A stretch of DNA of 64,000 nucleotides from Asaia bogorensis. Lineage in GTDB: Bacteria > Pseudomonadota > Alphaproteobacteria > Acetobacterales > Acetobacteraceae. Shown here in pieces: positions 25,545-34,226 of this stretch (position 1 is its first letter; each line of letters opens with the position of its first letter). The stretch spans positions 1 through 64,000 of the forward strand of contig CALQTN020000016.1 of assembly GCA_943333505.2 (NCBI GenBank), read 5' to 3'. Below the pieces are notes generated by a model that worked only from the letters and a program-made list of their open reading frames with translations, made no database searches and was not told the origin of the DNA. A program made the position numbers and the translations under genes.

Positions 25545-26141
25545 ATGAGCAAGGCAGAGACCGCGACAATGGCTGACACCGCGCCCGGCGATAAGCCGGC
25601 CGGCGGAGGCAAGAAGAAAATCATATTGCTTGCAGTTCCGATTTTACTGGTCGGCATTGGGGCTGGTCTTTGGTTTTCCGGTATTCTGCCGTCCTTGCTG
25701 GGGATGGGATCAGAAGCGGCAAGCCATGCGTCTGGGACCGAACCGCATGCACCGGGCAAGCCGTCTGCCCATGGCGCGCCAAAGGAATATCCGCACGACC
25801 CCAAGTCGACTGCCGGAACCGCCCCAGGCGGCAAGGCGTCGTTGTTCTTCGAACTGCCGGATATGGTTGTGAACCTGAACTCCGCAGCGCGCCGCACTGT
25901 CTATGCCAAGATAAAGCCCAGGCTGGAACTTGCCCGCGCCGAGGATGAACCGGTGGTGCGCGCCGCCCTGCCGCGGTTGATGGATATGTTTCAAACCTAT
26001 CTCCGTGAAACGCGGCCTGAAGAATTACGCGGTAGCGCTGGGATGTATCGGTTGCGTGAGGAACTCCTAGCACGCGCCAATGTTGCTGCGGCACCGGCGC
26101 GCATTATCGACGTGCTGTTTGTCGAATTGCTCATCCAATGA
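25545..26141 (+). CDS. fliL: Flagellar basal body-associated protein
   Basis: A 198-aa single-pass membrane protein. A charged N-terminus (GGGKKK) precedes one TM helix (IILLAVPILLVGIGAGLWF). The periplasmic domain contains FFELPDMVVNLNSAARRTVY, typical of FliL, and ends with IIDVLFVELLIQ. FliL stabilises the stator around the motor. Its stop overlaps the fliM start by 4 bp. Confidence 0.93.
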   Translation: MSKAETATMADTAPGDKPAGGGKKKIILLAVPILLVGIGAGLWFSGILPSLLGMGSEAASHASGTEPHAPGKPSAHGAPKEYPHDPKSTAGTAPGGKASLFFELPDMVVNLNSAARRTVYAKIKPRLELARAEDEPVVRAALPRLMDMFQTYLRETRPEELRGSAGMYRLREELLARANVAAAPARIIDVLFVELLIQ

Positions 26142-27187
26142 GCGGGGCGCAATCAGAGGAAGACGAGCTCGCAGCCGCCTGGGGCGCGGAAACCGATAAC
26201 ACGGCACCAAGCCAACCGGAACGCGTTCTGAGTCAGGCGGAAATTGATAGTCTGCTGGGTTTTGAGAACGGGCCAGCCGGCAACGATCATCATAGCGGCA
26301 TGCAACGGATCATCAGTTCCGGTCTGGTGTCCTATGAGCGACTGCCGATGCTGGAGATTGTCTTCGACCGACTGGTGCGGATCATGTCGACCAGTTTACG
26401 GAATTTCACCAGCGACAACGTTGAAGTTGGCATCGACAACATCTTGTCCTTGCGATTTGGCGACTACCTCAACTCCATCCCGCTGCCGGCGATGCTAGCG
26501 GTATTCAAAGCCGAGGAATGGGATAATTACGGTCTGATGGTCGTAGATAGCGCAATGATCTACTCGATCGTCGATGTCCTGTTGGGCGGAAGGCGCGGCA
26601 CTGCGGCGATGCGGATCGAGGGTCGGCCCTACACCACGATCGAACGCAATCTGGTTGAACGATTGATCGTGGTGGTTCTGCACGATCTTTCGCTCAGCTT
26701 TGATCCGCTCTGCCCGGTGACGTTTCGTTTCGAGCGTCTGGAGGTTAACCCGCGTTTTGCCACGATCAGTCGACTTTCGAACGCCGCGGTGCTCACCCGG
26801 CTGCGCATCGATATGGAGGATCGGGGCGGACGGATGGAGTTATTGCTGCCGTACGCAACCCTTGAGCCTGTGCGTGAACTGCTTCTCCAGCAGTTCATGG
26901 GCGAGAAATTCGGCCGCGATTCAATTTGGGAAACCCACCTTGCCGAAGAGTTGTGGAACACTGACATCGACCTCGAAGTTGTGCTCGACGAGCAAACCAT
27001 GCGGCTGTCCGAGGTGATCGATCTCAAGCCCGGGAGCCAAATTGTGCTGAGCGGCGCGGTGGGATCGTCGGTTCTGCTGCGTTGCGGCAATACAGTCTTG
27101 TTTGAAGGGCGAATTGGGCGCCGCAAGAACCTGGTTGCGGTGCAAATCGATCGCGTGCTTCCGCGCACTGCACCGACTGAACGATAA
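26138..27187 (+). CDS. fliM: Flagellar motor switch protein
   Basis: A 349-aa switch protein. The N-terminal region carries LSQAEIDSLLGF, the CheY-P docking type motif. The middle domain includes PLPAMLAVFKAEEWDNYGL and GGRRGTAAMRIEGRPYTTIE, and the C-terminal SpoA-like domain ends in GRIGRRKNLVAVQIDRV. It forms the C-ring with FliG and FliN and sets rotation direction together with the downstream cheY. Confidence 0.96.
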   Translation: MSGAQSEEDELAAAWGAETDNTAPSQPERVLSQAEIDSLLGFENGPAGNDHHSGMQRIISSGLVSYERLPMLEIVFDRLVRIMSTSLRNFTSDNVEVGIDNILSLRFGDYLNSIPLPAMLAVFKAEEWDNYGLMVVDSAMIYSIVDVLLGGRRGTAAMRIEGRPYTTIERNLVERLIVVVLHDLSLSFDPLCPVTFRFERLEVNPRFATISRLSNAAVLTRLRIDMEDRGGRMELLLPYATLEPVRELLLQQFMGEKFGRDSIWETHLAEELWNTDIDLEVVLDEQTMRLSEVIDLKPGSQIVLSGAVGSSVLLRCGNTVLFEGRIGRRKNLVAVQIDRVLPRTAPTER

Positions 27188-27197
27188 GGGAGTTCCA

Positions 27198-27269
27198 ATG
27201 AACCATATCTTCATGTGTCCCTGCCATACCGATGACCCGCGCCACCAACTGGCTGGATGTGAGGGGTGA
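27198..27269 (+). CDS. Possible 23-aa Cys/His-rich micro-ORF between fliM and the DUF6468 gene
   Basis: An ATG at 27198 lies 5 nt after a strong Shine-Dalgarno (AAGGGAG, 27186-27192). It encodes a 23-aa peptide with CPCH, a downstream H and a C (pattern C-x-C-H ... H ... C). The stop (27267-27269) is immediately followed by the ATG of the DUF6468 gene at 27270. No other Shine-Dalgarno is obvious for that gene beyond GAGGGG inside this ORF, so the micro-ORF may couple translation. Whether the peptide itself has a function (for example metal binding) is speculative. Confidence 0.4.
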   Translation: MNHIFMCPCHTDDPRHQLAGCEG

Positions 27270-27719
27270 ATGGAATGGTTGTTGGAATCGGCTTTGATCG
27301 CTTTGCTCGCCGCCACCATTTTTCATACATTTCGCCTTGAACGGGCGTTGGGCGTTCTGAAGCGCGATCGAACGTCTCTGGAGGCATTGGTGACCGATTT
27401 CAACGCATCCACCAAAGCGGCGGAGCAAGGGATTGAGCGACTGCATTCCGCAGCTGATGGCGCAGGACGGCAGATCGAGCGCCAAATTCAAGGGGCGGCG
27501 CGATTGCGTGATGATTTGCAGTTTCTGATCGATCGCGGTGAATTGGTTGCCGAAAAACTCGAAGTAGGCTTGCGCGAAAGCCGCGATCGGCCACCCGTAC
27601 GCGACATCGAGAAGGTACCAATGACTGCGGTTTTTGCACCACCGGATGCGACTTTGCCGCGGCCACAGAGCCAAGCGGAACGCGACCTGATTAAAGCATT
27701 ACGGTTGGCACGCGCATGA
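27270..27719 (+). CDS. DUF6468 flagellar-cluster protein
   Basis: A 149-aa protein with an N-terminal TM helix (LLESALIALLAATIFHTF). A long coiled-coil-like region follows (about 25-110, rich in E/A/R, e.g. RDRTSLEALVTDFNAST). This matches DUF6468, a family found almost only between fliM and motE-like genes in alphaproteobacterial flagellar clusters. Its exact role is not established. It overlaps the next gene by 4 bp. Confidence 0.75.
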   Translation: MEWLLESALIALLAATIFHTFRLERALGVLKRDRTSLEALVTDFNASTKAAEQGIERLHSAADGAGRQIERQIQGAARLRDDLQFLIDRGELVAEKLEVGLRESRDRPPVRDIEKVPMTAVFAPPDATLPRPQSQAERDLIKALRLARA

Positions 27720-28441
27720 CTGGGCAAAGAAAACGCGGCTTGTGGATTGCGGTGCCTCGCCTGCTGCCGGTCACTATCGTTACGATGATGATGTTGATAG
27801 GTGTGAAAGCGATCAGCCTTGTGCGCGCGGCGACACCGGACGCCGCACCTGCCACTGCCAACCACAAACCGAGCGCACCGCCGCCCGGCCCTGCGGCGTC
27901 TGCCGGACCGCTGGGGACTGCGACGCAAGCCACACCTGCTGGGCTGCCGCCCAAGCCTGTCGAGATCAGCGAGTCTGAGCGGGCTCTACTGCTCGACCTG
28001 CGGCGTCGGCGGAGTGACCTCGATACAAGGGAAGCGGCGCTGGCGTCACGGGATGCGATATTGTCAGCAACGGAGAAGCGGCTAACCGCGCGGGTGGGCG
28101 AACTCGCGATCTTGCAATCCAAGCTCGAAGCACTCGAACAGGCACGCCAAGCGCGGGAAGCGCAGAATTGGCAGGGTTTGGTCAAGCTCTATGAAGCGAT
28201 GAAACCGCGCGACGCAGCGGCGATTTTCAACGACCTCGACAAACCGGTCCTGCTCGCGGTTTTGGACCGGATGAAGGACGGCAAGGCGGCGGCCGTGCTC
28301 GCCGCGATGACGCCGGATCGCGCCCGGCAAGCGACGGCGGATCTCGCCCGCCAGCGCACGCAAAACAACACGCCGCAAAATGCGGCAAATCCGACTGCCC
28401 CAGCGCAGACGGACGTCAGACCGGCGCCAAGCGCCGGTTAG
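27716..28441 (+). CDS. MotE-like flagellar protein (MgtE N-domain-like)
   Basis: A 241-aa protein. One TM helix (about residues 10-32, LLPVTIVTMMMLIGV) and a Pro/Ala-rich linker precede a coiled coil (DLRRRRSDLDTREAALASRD). The C-terminal domain KPRDAAAIFNDLDKPVLLAVL ... KAAAVLAAMTPDRA is the pattern shared by MotE and the MgtE intracellular N domain. In rhizobia MotE is a chaperone for the periplasmic motor protein MotC. Here a large periplasmic-looking protein follows four genes later (29488), a possible partner. Confidence 0.78.
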   Translation: MTGQRKRGLWIAVPRLLPVTIVTMMMLIGVKAISLVRAATPDAAPATANHKPSAPPPGPAASAGPLGTATQATPAGLPPKPVEISESERALLLDLRRRRSDLDTREAALASRDAILSATEKRLTARVGELAILQSKLEALEQARQAREAQNWQGLVKLYEAMKPRDAAAIFNDLDKPVLLAVLDRMKDGKAAAVLAAMTPDRARQATADLARQRTQNNTPQNAANPTAPAQTDVRPAPSAG

Positions 28442-28467
28442 TATACTTCTTGAACAAAGGCCAGACG

Positions 28468-28854
28468 ATGTCGATTGATAAAGCAATGAACGTCCTGATT
28501 GTGGATGATTACAAGACGATGCTGCGGATCATCCGGAATCTGCTAAAGCAGATTGACTTCAATAACGTCGAGGAAGCGACAGATGGCGTCGAAGCATTGG
28601 CAAAAATGCGCACCAATAATTTTGGCCTCGTGATCAGCGACTGGAACATGGCGCCGATGACCGGGCTCCAATTGCTCCAGGAAGTGCGAGCCGACGCCCG
28701 CCTCAAGCACACGCCATTCATCATGATTACCGCCGAAAGCAAAACCGAGAACGTGATCGCTGCCAAGCAGGCGGGCGTTTCAAACTATATCGTCAAGCCC
28801 TTCAATGCCGAAACCTTGAAGGAAAAAATCGAGAAGGTGCTCGGTCATGGCTGA
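28468..28854 (+). CDS. cheY: Chemotaxis response regulator
   Basis: A 128-aa single receiver domain. The acidic pair D13/D14, the phospho-acceptor D58 (in VISDWNMAPMTG), T88 and K110 (IVKPF) are all present. There is no output domain, so it is a CheY-type motor regulator. I prefer ATG 28468 (AAAGG upstream) over the TTG at 28450. It overlaps cheZ by 8 bp. Confidence 0.95.
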   Translation: MSIDKAMNVLIVDDYKTMLRIIRNLLKQIDFNNVEEATDGVEALAKMRTNNFGLVISDWNMAPMTGLQLLQEVRADARLKHTPFIMITAESKTENVIAAKQAGVSNYIVKPFNAETLKEKIEKVLGHG

Positions 28855-29482
28855 TGGAATGATGGGTTTGGGTGGGATGCCCTTGCAGAAGCGGCTGGAT
28901 GAGTTGCGGGCCAAGTATCCGGCGGCGCGGCCGGATCTGGTAGCTGACGTGGTCAGGGCAGTTTTGTCCACCATGCGGGGAGACCTGACTGCCACTGAAA
29001 CCAGTTTGCTTGGCGAAGTGGAGGAACTTGGTCGTACGATCGCGACCGCGAAGGCGGAGATCGCGGCGCTGCAGTTTAACGACATCGCTGCGAGCCATAT
29101 TCCGTCCGCGACCGGCGAGTTGGATGCGATCGTTGCCCATACCGCCGCAGCGACCGAGGCCATCCTGGAAACCTGTGAAACGCTCGACCGCGTGGCCGGC
29201 GAGGTCAGCGGCGAGATGGCGCAGGCGTTGCAGGGTGCAACGACCCGCATCTATGAGGCATGCAGCTTTCAGGACATTACCGGCCAGCGGATCACCAAGG
29301 TTGTTGCGACCCTGAAGACCATCGATGCAAAGGTTGCCTTGATCGTGGACACTTTCAACGGTCGTCGTTCGACAGAAGTGGCGGTTACCCAGGCACCAAT
29401 CGTTCTGGAAAATGGCCCGCAATTGCTTGGACATGCGATGGATCAAAGCGATATCGACAAATTATTGGCAAGTTTCGATTGA
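28847..29482 (+). CDS. cheZ: CheY-P phosphatase, CheZ family
   Basis: A 211-aa helical protein. The CheZ active-site motif is visible in CSFQDITGQRITKVV (QD...GQ). The C-terminal tail SDIDKLLASFD resembles the CheZ CheY-binding tail. Placement directly after cheY and before the large TPR protein agrees with the Rhodospirillales arrangement. It would dephosphorylate CheY-P to terminate the signal. Confidence 0.9.
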   Translation: MADGMMGLGGMPLQKRLDELRAKYPAARPDLVADVVRAVLSTMRGDLTATETSLLGEVEELGRTIATAKAEIAALQFNDIAASHIPSATGELDAIVAHTAAATEAILETCETLDRVAGEVSGEMAQALQGATTRIYEACSFQDITGQRITKVVATLKTIDAKVALIVDTFNGRRSTEVAVTQAPIVLENGPQLLGHAMDQSDIDKLLASFD

Positions 29483-29487
29483 CCCGC

Positions 29488-32412
29488 ATGCGCACCATAC
29501 TTCGTCTGATGGTCCTGTCTCTGGCTGTAACAAGCTTGCGTACAGCCGGGGCGGCCGATCAGATGGCGAATTTGGTGCGCACAGGAAATCATGCCGGTTT
29601 CGGTCGAATTGTGTTTGATTTACCGCCAGGGACGACTGCGCGGGCAGTCCAGGCTGGCGCCCGGATTTCCGTTCATCTCGAGCCATCGGGCATTTTTCTT
29701 TTTGGCGCACCGCCACGCAATGTTTTAGCACTGACGCAATCGGCCGATGGGGCAGAGATTACCCTCATCGTTGGGTCCACGATGCGCCAGAGCCGTTTGG
29801 GCAACCGATTTGTTGTCGACGCCGCCGCCCCCCCCCGCACGGTCACGCCGGACGCAGGTGAAGCGCGCCTGACCGCTCGGCCAATGCCGCGGCCGGGAAT
29901 GTCGCATAGCCCGCCACCCGACGGCTTGGCGCGGGCACGGGATGCGCGGTTGGACAGCACAGCACCGCTAGTGGACCAAGCCCCAAAACCGATTATGCCA
30001 ACTGGTGTGAATACGGCACAAGCCGCGGTGCCAGAGGCGTCCACCCCAACGCCGGCCAAACTTCCAGATCCGATGGTACCGGTTCCACCTGCGCCATCGA
30101 TCGGGTCACTGGCGCTTGCCGCGCGTCCGGCGACGCCTTCGACGGCGGAACCGGACGCGCAGCCGGGCGATCCAGCACTCGTTCTGCCGTTTGCGGCAAC
30201 GACCGGGGCGGCGGTTTTTCGGCGGGGCGACACCGCATTCGTTGTCTTTGACGAACGCCGGCCAATTGACATGGCGGGGTTGCGCGACAATGCGGTATTC
30301 GCCGCAGCAACTATTGCGCTGCTGCCGGAAGCTACGCTTCTGCGAATTCCGGTGGCGGCGCAAACACATCTAACCTTGGCGCGGACGCAGGCCGGCTGGT
30401 CGGTTGCCGTTCGCAACGACGACCGCCGCAGCGCGAATTTGAAACCCTTCACGATGACGGTTGACCAGGGCCGCCTGATGATTGCCGCCGATCAGGCGGG
30501 ACGAGTGATCTCAGTGCCCGATCCATTGACCGGCGGCGTAGTCCTGGTGGGTACTCAACGCGTTCCCGGTCAAGGAATGCCCGTTGCGCGCAGCACCCCT
30601 GAATTCGGCGTGCTGGAGACATGGCAGGGCGTTGCGATCGTGCCGGTAGCCGACGCGTTGCGGCTAAATCCGGTTGCGGCTGGTTTTGTCCTTGCTCTTG
30701 ATCCGCCGCGACCCTTGGCAATGTCGGCGGTGGTGCCGCAGACAATTTCTGAGAGCGCCGCGCAAGGGTTCAGCCGTCGGTTTGATTTTCCCAACTTGCC
30801 GATCGATCAATTACAGCGGCGCCTGCAATCGGCGGTCGCCGAGGCTTCCATGGCCCCTCCGCAGTCACGCGGTCGCAAGCGGATCGCGGCAGCCGAGGCG
30901 ATGATCGCACTCGGATTGGGTGTTGAAGCGCAAGCCTTATTGACCCTTGCCGCGACTGACGACGCGACCCTTGCCGATGACCGGGATCGGATGGGGCTGT
31001 CAGCCATTGCAGCCCTGGTCGCAGGACGCCTTGCCGAGGCCGAGGAAATCGGCGACCCGCGCCTCGACGGGACTGACGATGTGACATTGTGGCGCGCAAT
31101 CCGGATCGCAAAGCGCAGTGAAGGGGCGCCAGCAGCGGCCGCGCAATTCGCCACGGTATCGCGCCTGCTGCTTAACTACCCTACCCCGCTGCGAGGTGCA
31201 TTTCTGCCCTTGGTCGTAGAAACCATGGTGCTGGGCGGTGAGGCTGAAACGGCGAATGTGTTGGCAAAAACCAACATCAATGAACCAGGGCTCGACTTTG
31301 CGCGTGCTCTGCTCGCCAGCAGTGACCCTGCCCGCCTGCCGATCGCGTTGCAAAGCCTGGATCGTTTGACTGCCAGCCGCGACCGTTTGCTTCACACAAG
31401 GGCAGCCACCAAGGCGATCGAGCTCCGGCTCGCGGCCAAGATGATCACGCCGGGCCAGGCGGCAGCAGCGATGGAGCGCCAAATCTATGCCTGGCGCGGG
31501 GACGAACGCGAACTCGCCACCCGCTTGCGGGTGGCGGATCTGCATGCGGATAACAGCGCCTGGCGACCAGCGCTCCGCCTGCTGCGGGAAACCGCCGAGA
31601 TTTGGCCCACCGCAACGGCGACGCTGCAGCCACGCCTGGTCGGCACGTTGATGCGGGCGTTGGCAACCGATGCGGCTGCGCCTTTGCCGCCCCTTGAGCT
31701 GCTCGCGCTCGCCGAGGAGAACGCCGATCTCATTGGCCCAGGTGAAGAAGGCGAGGCGTTGGCGACGCGGCTTGCCGATCGGCTAATCGCGCTCGATCTG
31801 CCCCAGCGTGCGATCCCGTTACTGACCCGGGTGTTGGCGCAGTCGGAACCGGGTACGCCGCGTTCCGAAATAGGGGCGAAGCTTGCCGCCATGCAGATGC
31901 AAATGGACAAGCCAGAGGCAGCGCTTGCAGCGCTTGCTGATACACTTGGCGTTGGTTCTCTTCCGCTTGCGTTGCTTGAACACCGCACCCTGCTCTATGC
32001 GCGCGCCGCCAGCGCGGTCGGGCGGCATGATCAAGCCATTGCGGCTCTCGAAGCGCTGGATACGCTGGCAGCGGTTACTTTGCAGGCCGAATTGCAGGAG
32101 GCGTCGAAGAACTGGACGGGAACGATGCAGGCCCTGCAACATCTGATAGCGATGTCGCTGCCGCAAACTGGCAGGCTGGACGACGCCCAGAGCCGAACCG
32201 TGTTGCGCTTTGCGTCAGCGGCAGCCCAGGCTGGCGACGCTGCCAATTTGAACGGGATCCGCATACGGGACCTGCCTCGCATGCCGGCCGGAAAGACCGC
32301 CGACCTTACGCGGTTGCTGACCTCAAGCCCGGTCCAGAAGGTTGGCGATCTCGCCCGATCGGCGCAAGATTCCCGCAGTCTCGCGGCCGCAGTCAAAGGT
32401 GCGGGCAATTAG
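29488..32412 (+). CDS. Large exported AMIN/TPR-like protein in the flagellar operon
   Basis: A 974-aa protein starting 5 bp after cheZ. The N-terminal signal peptide (ILRLMVLSLAVTSLRTAGAA) is followed by an AMIN-like beta domain (GFGRIVFDLPPGTTARAVQ) and a Pro/Ala-rich linker (about 120-230). A further beta-rich region and a long alpha-helical C-terminal half follow (about 450-960, with TPR-like repeats such as LEALDTLAAVTLQAEL). I do not recognise a named family; rhizobial MotC is a loose analogue by position and export. A C9 homopolymer (29828-29836) lies in the linker. It is probably a periplasmic motility protein. Confidence 0.7.
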   Translation: MRTILRLMVLSLAVTSLRTAGAADQMANLVRTGNHAGFGRIVFDLPPGTTARAVQAGARISVHLEPSGIFLFGAPPRNVLALTQSADGAEITLIVGSTMRQSRLGNRFVVDAAAPPRTVTPDAGEARLTARPMPRPGMSHSPPPDGLARARDARLDSTAPLVDQAPKPIMPTGVNTAQAAVPEASTPTPAKLPDPMVPVPPAPSIGSLALAARPATPSTAEPDAQPGDPALVLPFAATTGAAVFRRGDTAFVVFDERRPIDMAGLRDNAVFAAATIALLPEATLLRIPVAAQTHLTLARTQAGWSVAVRNDDRRSANLKPFTMTVDQGRLMIAADQAGRVISVPDPLTGGVVLVGTQRVPGQGMPVARSTPEFGVLETWQGVAIVPVADALRLNPVAAGFVLALDPPRPLAMSAVVPQTISESAAQGFSRRFDFPNLPIDQLQRRLQSAVAEASMAPPQSRGRKRIAAAEAMIALGLGVEAQALLTLAATDDATLADDRDRMGLSAIAALVAGRLAEAEEIGDPRLDGTDDVTLWRAIRIAKRSEGAPAAAAQFATVSRLLLNYPTPLRGAFLPLVVETMVLGGEAETANVLAKTNINEPGLDFARALLASSDPARLPIALQSLDRLTASRDRLLHTRAATKAIELRLAAKMITPGQAAAAMERQIYAWRGDERELATRLRVADLHADNSAWRPALRLLRETAEIWPTATATLQPRLVGTLMRALATDAAAPLPPLELLALAEENADLIGPGEEGEALATRLADRLIALDLPQRAIPLLTRVLAQSEPGTPRSEIGAKLAAMQMQMDKPEAALAALADTLGVGSLPLALLEHRTLLYARAASAVGRHDQAIAALEALDTLAAVTLQAELQEASKNWTGTMQALQHLIAMSLPQTGRLDDAQSRTVLRFASAAAQAGDAANLNGIRIRDLPRMPAGKTADLTRLLTSSPVQKVGDLARSAQDSRSLAAAVKGAGN

Positions 32413-32517
32413 ATCATCGTTCGTTCAATCCGCTTCGATTGGACGGATAAAGATGATCGTGAAAACAAGACTCTAGATCGCGTCTGCTGATTCAACTTCA
32501 ACGGATCACGCTCTAGG
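32412..32517. repeat. REP-like palindromic repeat, copy A
   Basis: The element starts on the last base of the upstream stop codon. Outer arms GATCATC (32412-32418) / GATGATC (32452-32458) enclose an inner hairpin CGTTCAATC (32422-32430) / GATTGGACG (32437-32445, one G-T wobble). A conserved right end (32492-32517), TCACGCTCTAGG, closes it. The same right end and a comparable hairpin recur at 49321-49397. The architecture resembles the dispersed palindromic repeats common in alphaproteobacteria. Confidence 0.65.
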
Positions 32518-32742
32518 ATTTGGCTCCGACCCACGCCAACACCCCGGGTATGCAAACATCGGGCAACGCGACCTGTAATTTCGCTTGCATCCCGGTTCGG
32601 TTTTCCCCATGTTCCGCCGCCTTGGCCCCAGGGGGTTCGCGCATGCGAATTGGCCGCGCCGCCTGCTTAGGCTGCGTAGGCGGTTCGGTTCACGTGTCGT
32701 GTTACCCAACAGGCCGTCTGCTGGTTGACAGGGGGCTGCGCA
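32518..32742 (+). promoter_or_regulatory. speD upstream region with inverted repeat
   Basis: No gene is seen in these 225 bases. A perfect 6-bp inverted repeat CCGCCT (32659-32664) / AGGCGG (32678-32683) lies about 60 bp before speD. GGGGG at 32731-32735 supplies the Shine-Dalgarno. The hairpin could be a leader regulatory element, but I cannot assign it to a known riboswitch class. Confidence 0.4.
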
Positions 32743-33207
32743 ATGGACGCACTCATGCCACTGGGGATGGTCTCGGATTTCCCGAGCGAGAACCAGACGA
32801 TTATCACCTCCCCGGGGACCGAGGAGGCGCAGAAAGATTATTTCGTTGAGCGCGACGGCGAGAAATTCGCCGGCATGCATTTGCTCGTCGATCTATGGGG
32901 CGCCTCGCGCCTCGATGATCCCGCGCATATTGATGCGGCGTTGCGTGAGGCGGCGATTATCGCTGGCGCCACCATCCTGCACAGCCACTTTCACCATTTC
33001 TCGCCCAATGGCGGCGTATCTGGTGTTGTTGTGCTGGCGGAGAGCCATATCTCGATCCATACATGGCCGGAACGTAGCTTTGCCGCGATCGACCTGTTCA
33101 TGTGCGGTGCATGCGATCCGAATCTGTCGATCCCGGTATTGCAGGCAGCCTTCAGCCCTTCCAGCATCGATCTGTCGGAACAGCGCCGCGGGCGCGTAAC
33201 GGGCTAG
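32743..33207 (+). CDS. speD: S-adenosylmethionine decarboxylase proenzyme
   Basis: A 154-aa class 1B-type proenzyme. The self-cleavage site is in AESHISIHTWPE (cleavage between E and S generates the pyruvoyl group), and the catalytic cysteine is in FMCGACDP. It provides decarboxylated SAM for the spermidine synthase encoded 150 bp downstream. I chose ATG 32743 over the TTG at 32725 for its spacing to the G-rich Shine-Dalgarno. Confidence 0.93.
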   Translation: MDALMPLGMVSDFPSENQTIITSPGTEEAQKDYFVERDGEKFAGMHLLVDLWGASRLDDPAHIDAALREAAIIAGATILHSHFHHFSPNGGVSGVVVLAESHISIHTWPERSFAAIDLFMCGACDPNLSIPVLQAAFSPSSIDLSEQRRGRVTG

Positions 33208-33305
33208 GCAACGGGCGGTGGGTTCTGCACCCGCCGACCGACGGGAAGATGCGGCGGGCCGAATGGTACGGTCCGTATTTTCTGTTCACATATAAAATTT
33301 TCGAC

Positions 33306-33334
33306 ATTGGCGTCGGGAAGCTTTCCGCGCCAAT
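33306..33334 (+). promoter_or_regulatory. Stable hairpin in the speE leader
   Basis: ATTGGCG (33306-33312) pairs perfectly with CGCCAAT (33328-33334). Inside, C-G and a GGAA/TTCC stem close on a 3-nt loop, giving a hairpin of about 12 bp with two bulges. It ends 22 nt before the speE start codon and is not followed by a T-run, so it is more likely a leader or attenuator structure than a terminator. It lies just after an AT-rich stretch (33291-33303) that could be a promoter. Confidence 0.45.
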
Positions 33335-33356
33335 GCCTTCTTGTCCGGAGATTGAG

Positions 33357-34226
33357 ATGGCGACTGATTCCTGGGTCAATGAGACGCTGTATGCCGATTG
33401 GGGACAGCGGTTTCGGGTGGTTCGGGAATTGGCGCGGGTGCAAAGTGCGTTCCAGGATATCTTCCTGTTCGAAAGTGCGTCGCATGGCCGGGTGATGTTG
33501 CTGGACGGGGTGGTGCAGATCACCGAGGGCGACGAATTCGTCTACCAAGAAATGCTGACCCATGTTCCGCTATTGGCGCATGGCGCGGCGGCACGGGTCC
33601 TGATCATCGGCGCAGGCGATGGCGGCGTGCTGCGCCGTGTGTTGCAGCACAAAAATGTTACCCGCGCGGTCATGGTCGAAATTGATGGCGAGGTCGTGCG
33701 CCTGGCCAAGGAATTCCTTCCGGCCATTGGTGGTGACGCGTGGGACGACGCCCGCGCCGAGGTTATCATTGGCGACGGGATTGATTATGTCCGTACCGCG
33801 CCAGACGGTAGTTTTGACGCAATCATTGTCGACTCGACCGACCCGATCGGGGTTGGCGAGGTTTTGTTCACCGACGAATTCTATGCCAACGCGGCGCGAG
33901 TGCTGGCTGTTGGTGGTTTGATCGTGAACCAGTGCGGCGTGCCGTTTATGCAGGCCGACGAACTGCGTGAGACGAGCGAGCGCCGCCGGCATTTCTTTCC
34001 GGTGGTAGGGGCCTATGTCGCCGCAGTGCCGACCTACGTTGGCGGCTTTATGACCCTCGGGTTTGCCGCCAAGGCAACCGGGCTGGAAGCGGTGACGGTC
34101 GAAACGATCCGGGCGCGTGCCCAGGCTGCCGGCGTATTGGGCCTTACGGATTACTGGACGCCAGAGATCCATGTCGGCGCCTTTCAGTTGCCGCCCTACA
34201 TCGCCCGGCATTTACCCAAAGGCTGA
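33357..34226 (+). CDS. speE: Spermidine synthase
   Basis: A 289-aa aminopropyltransferase. It has the substrate-gating LLDGVVQITEGDEFVYQE segment, the decarboxy-SAM binding GAGDGG motif, and the catalytic DSTDPIG (usually DSSDP). The C-terminal PPYIARHL is typical. The ATG at 33357 gives the family's normal N-terminus; the longer frame overlaps speD. It transfers the aminopropyl group made by SpeD to putrescine. Confidence 0.95.
   Translation: MATDSWVNETLYADWGQRFRVVRELARVQSAFQDIFLFESASHGRVMLLDGVVQITEGDEFVYQEMLTHVPLLAHGAAARVLIIGAGDGGVLRRVLQHKNVTRAVMVEIDGEVVRLAKEFLPAIGGDAWDDARAEVIIGDGIDYVRTAPDGSFDAIIVDSTDPIGVGEVLFTDEFYANAARVLAVGGLIVNQCGVPFMQADELRETSERRRHFFPVVGAYVAAVPTYVGGFMTLGFAAKATGLEAVTVETIRARAQAAGVLGLTDYWTPEIHVGAFQLPPYIARHLPKG

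Noticed and set aside
33102-33356. An 85-codon upstream extension of the speE frame
   Set aside because: It overlaps speD and the leader hairpin; spermidine synthase homology begins at the ATG at 33357.
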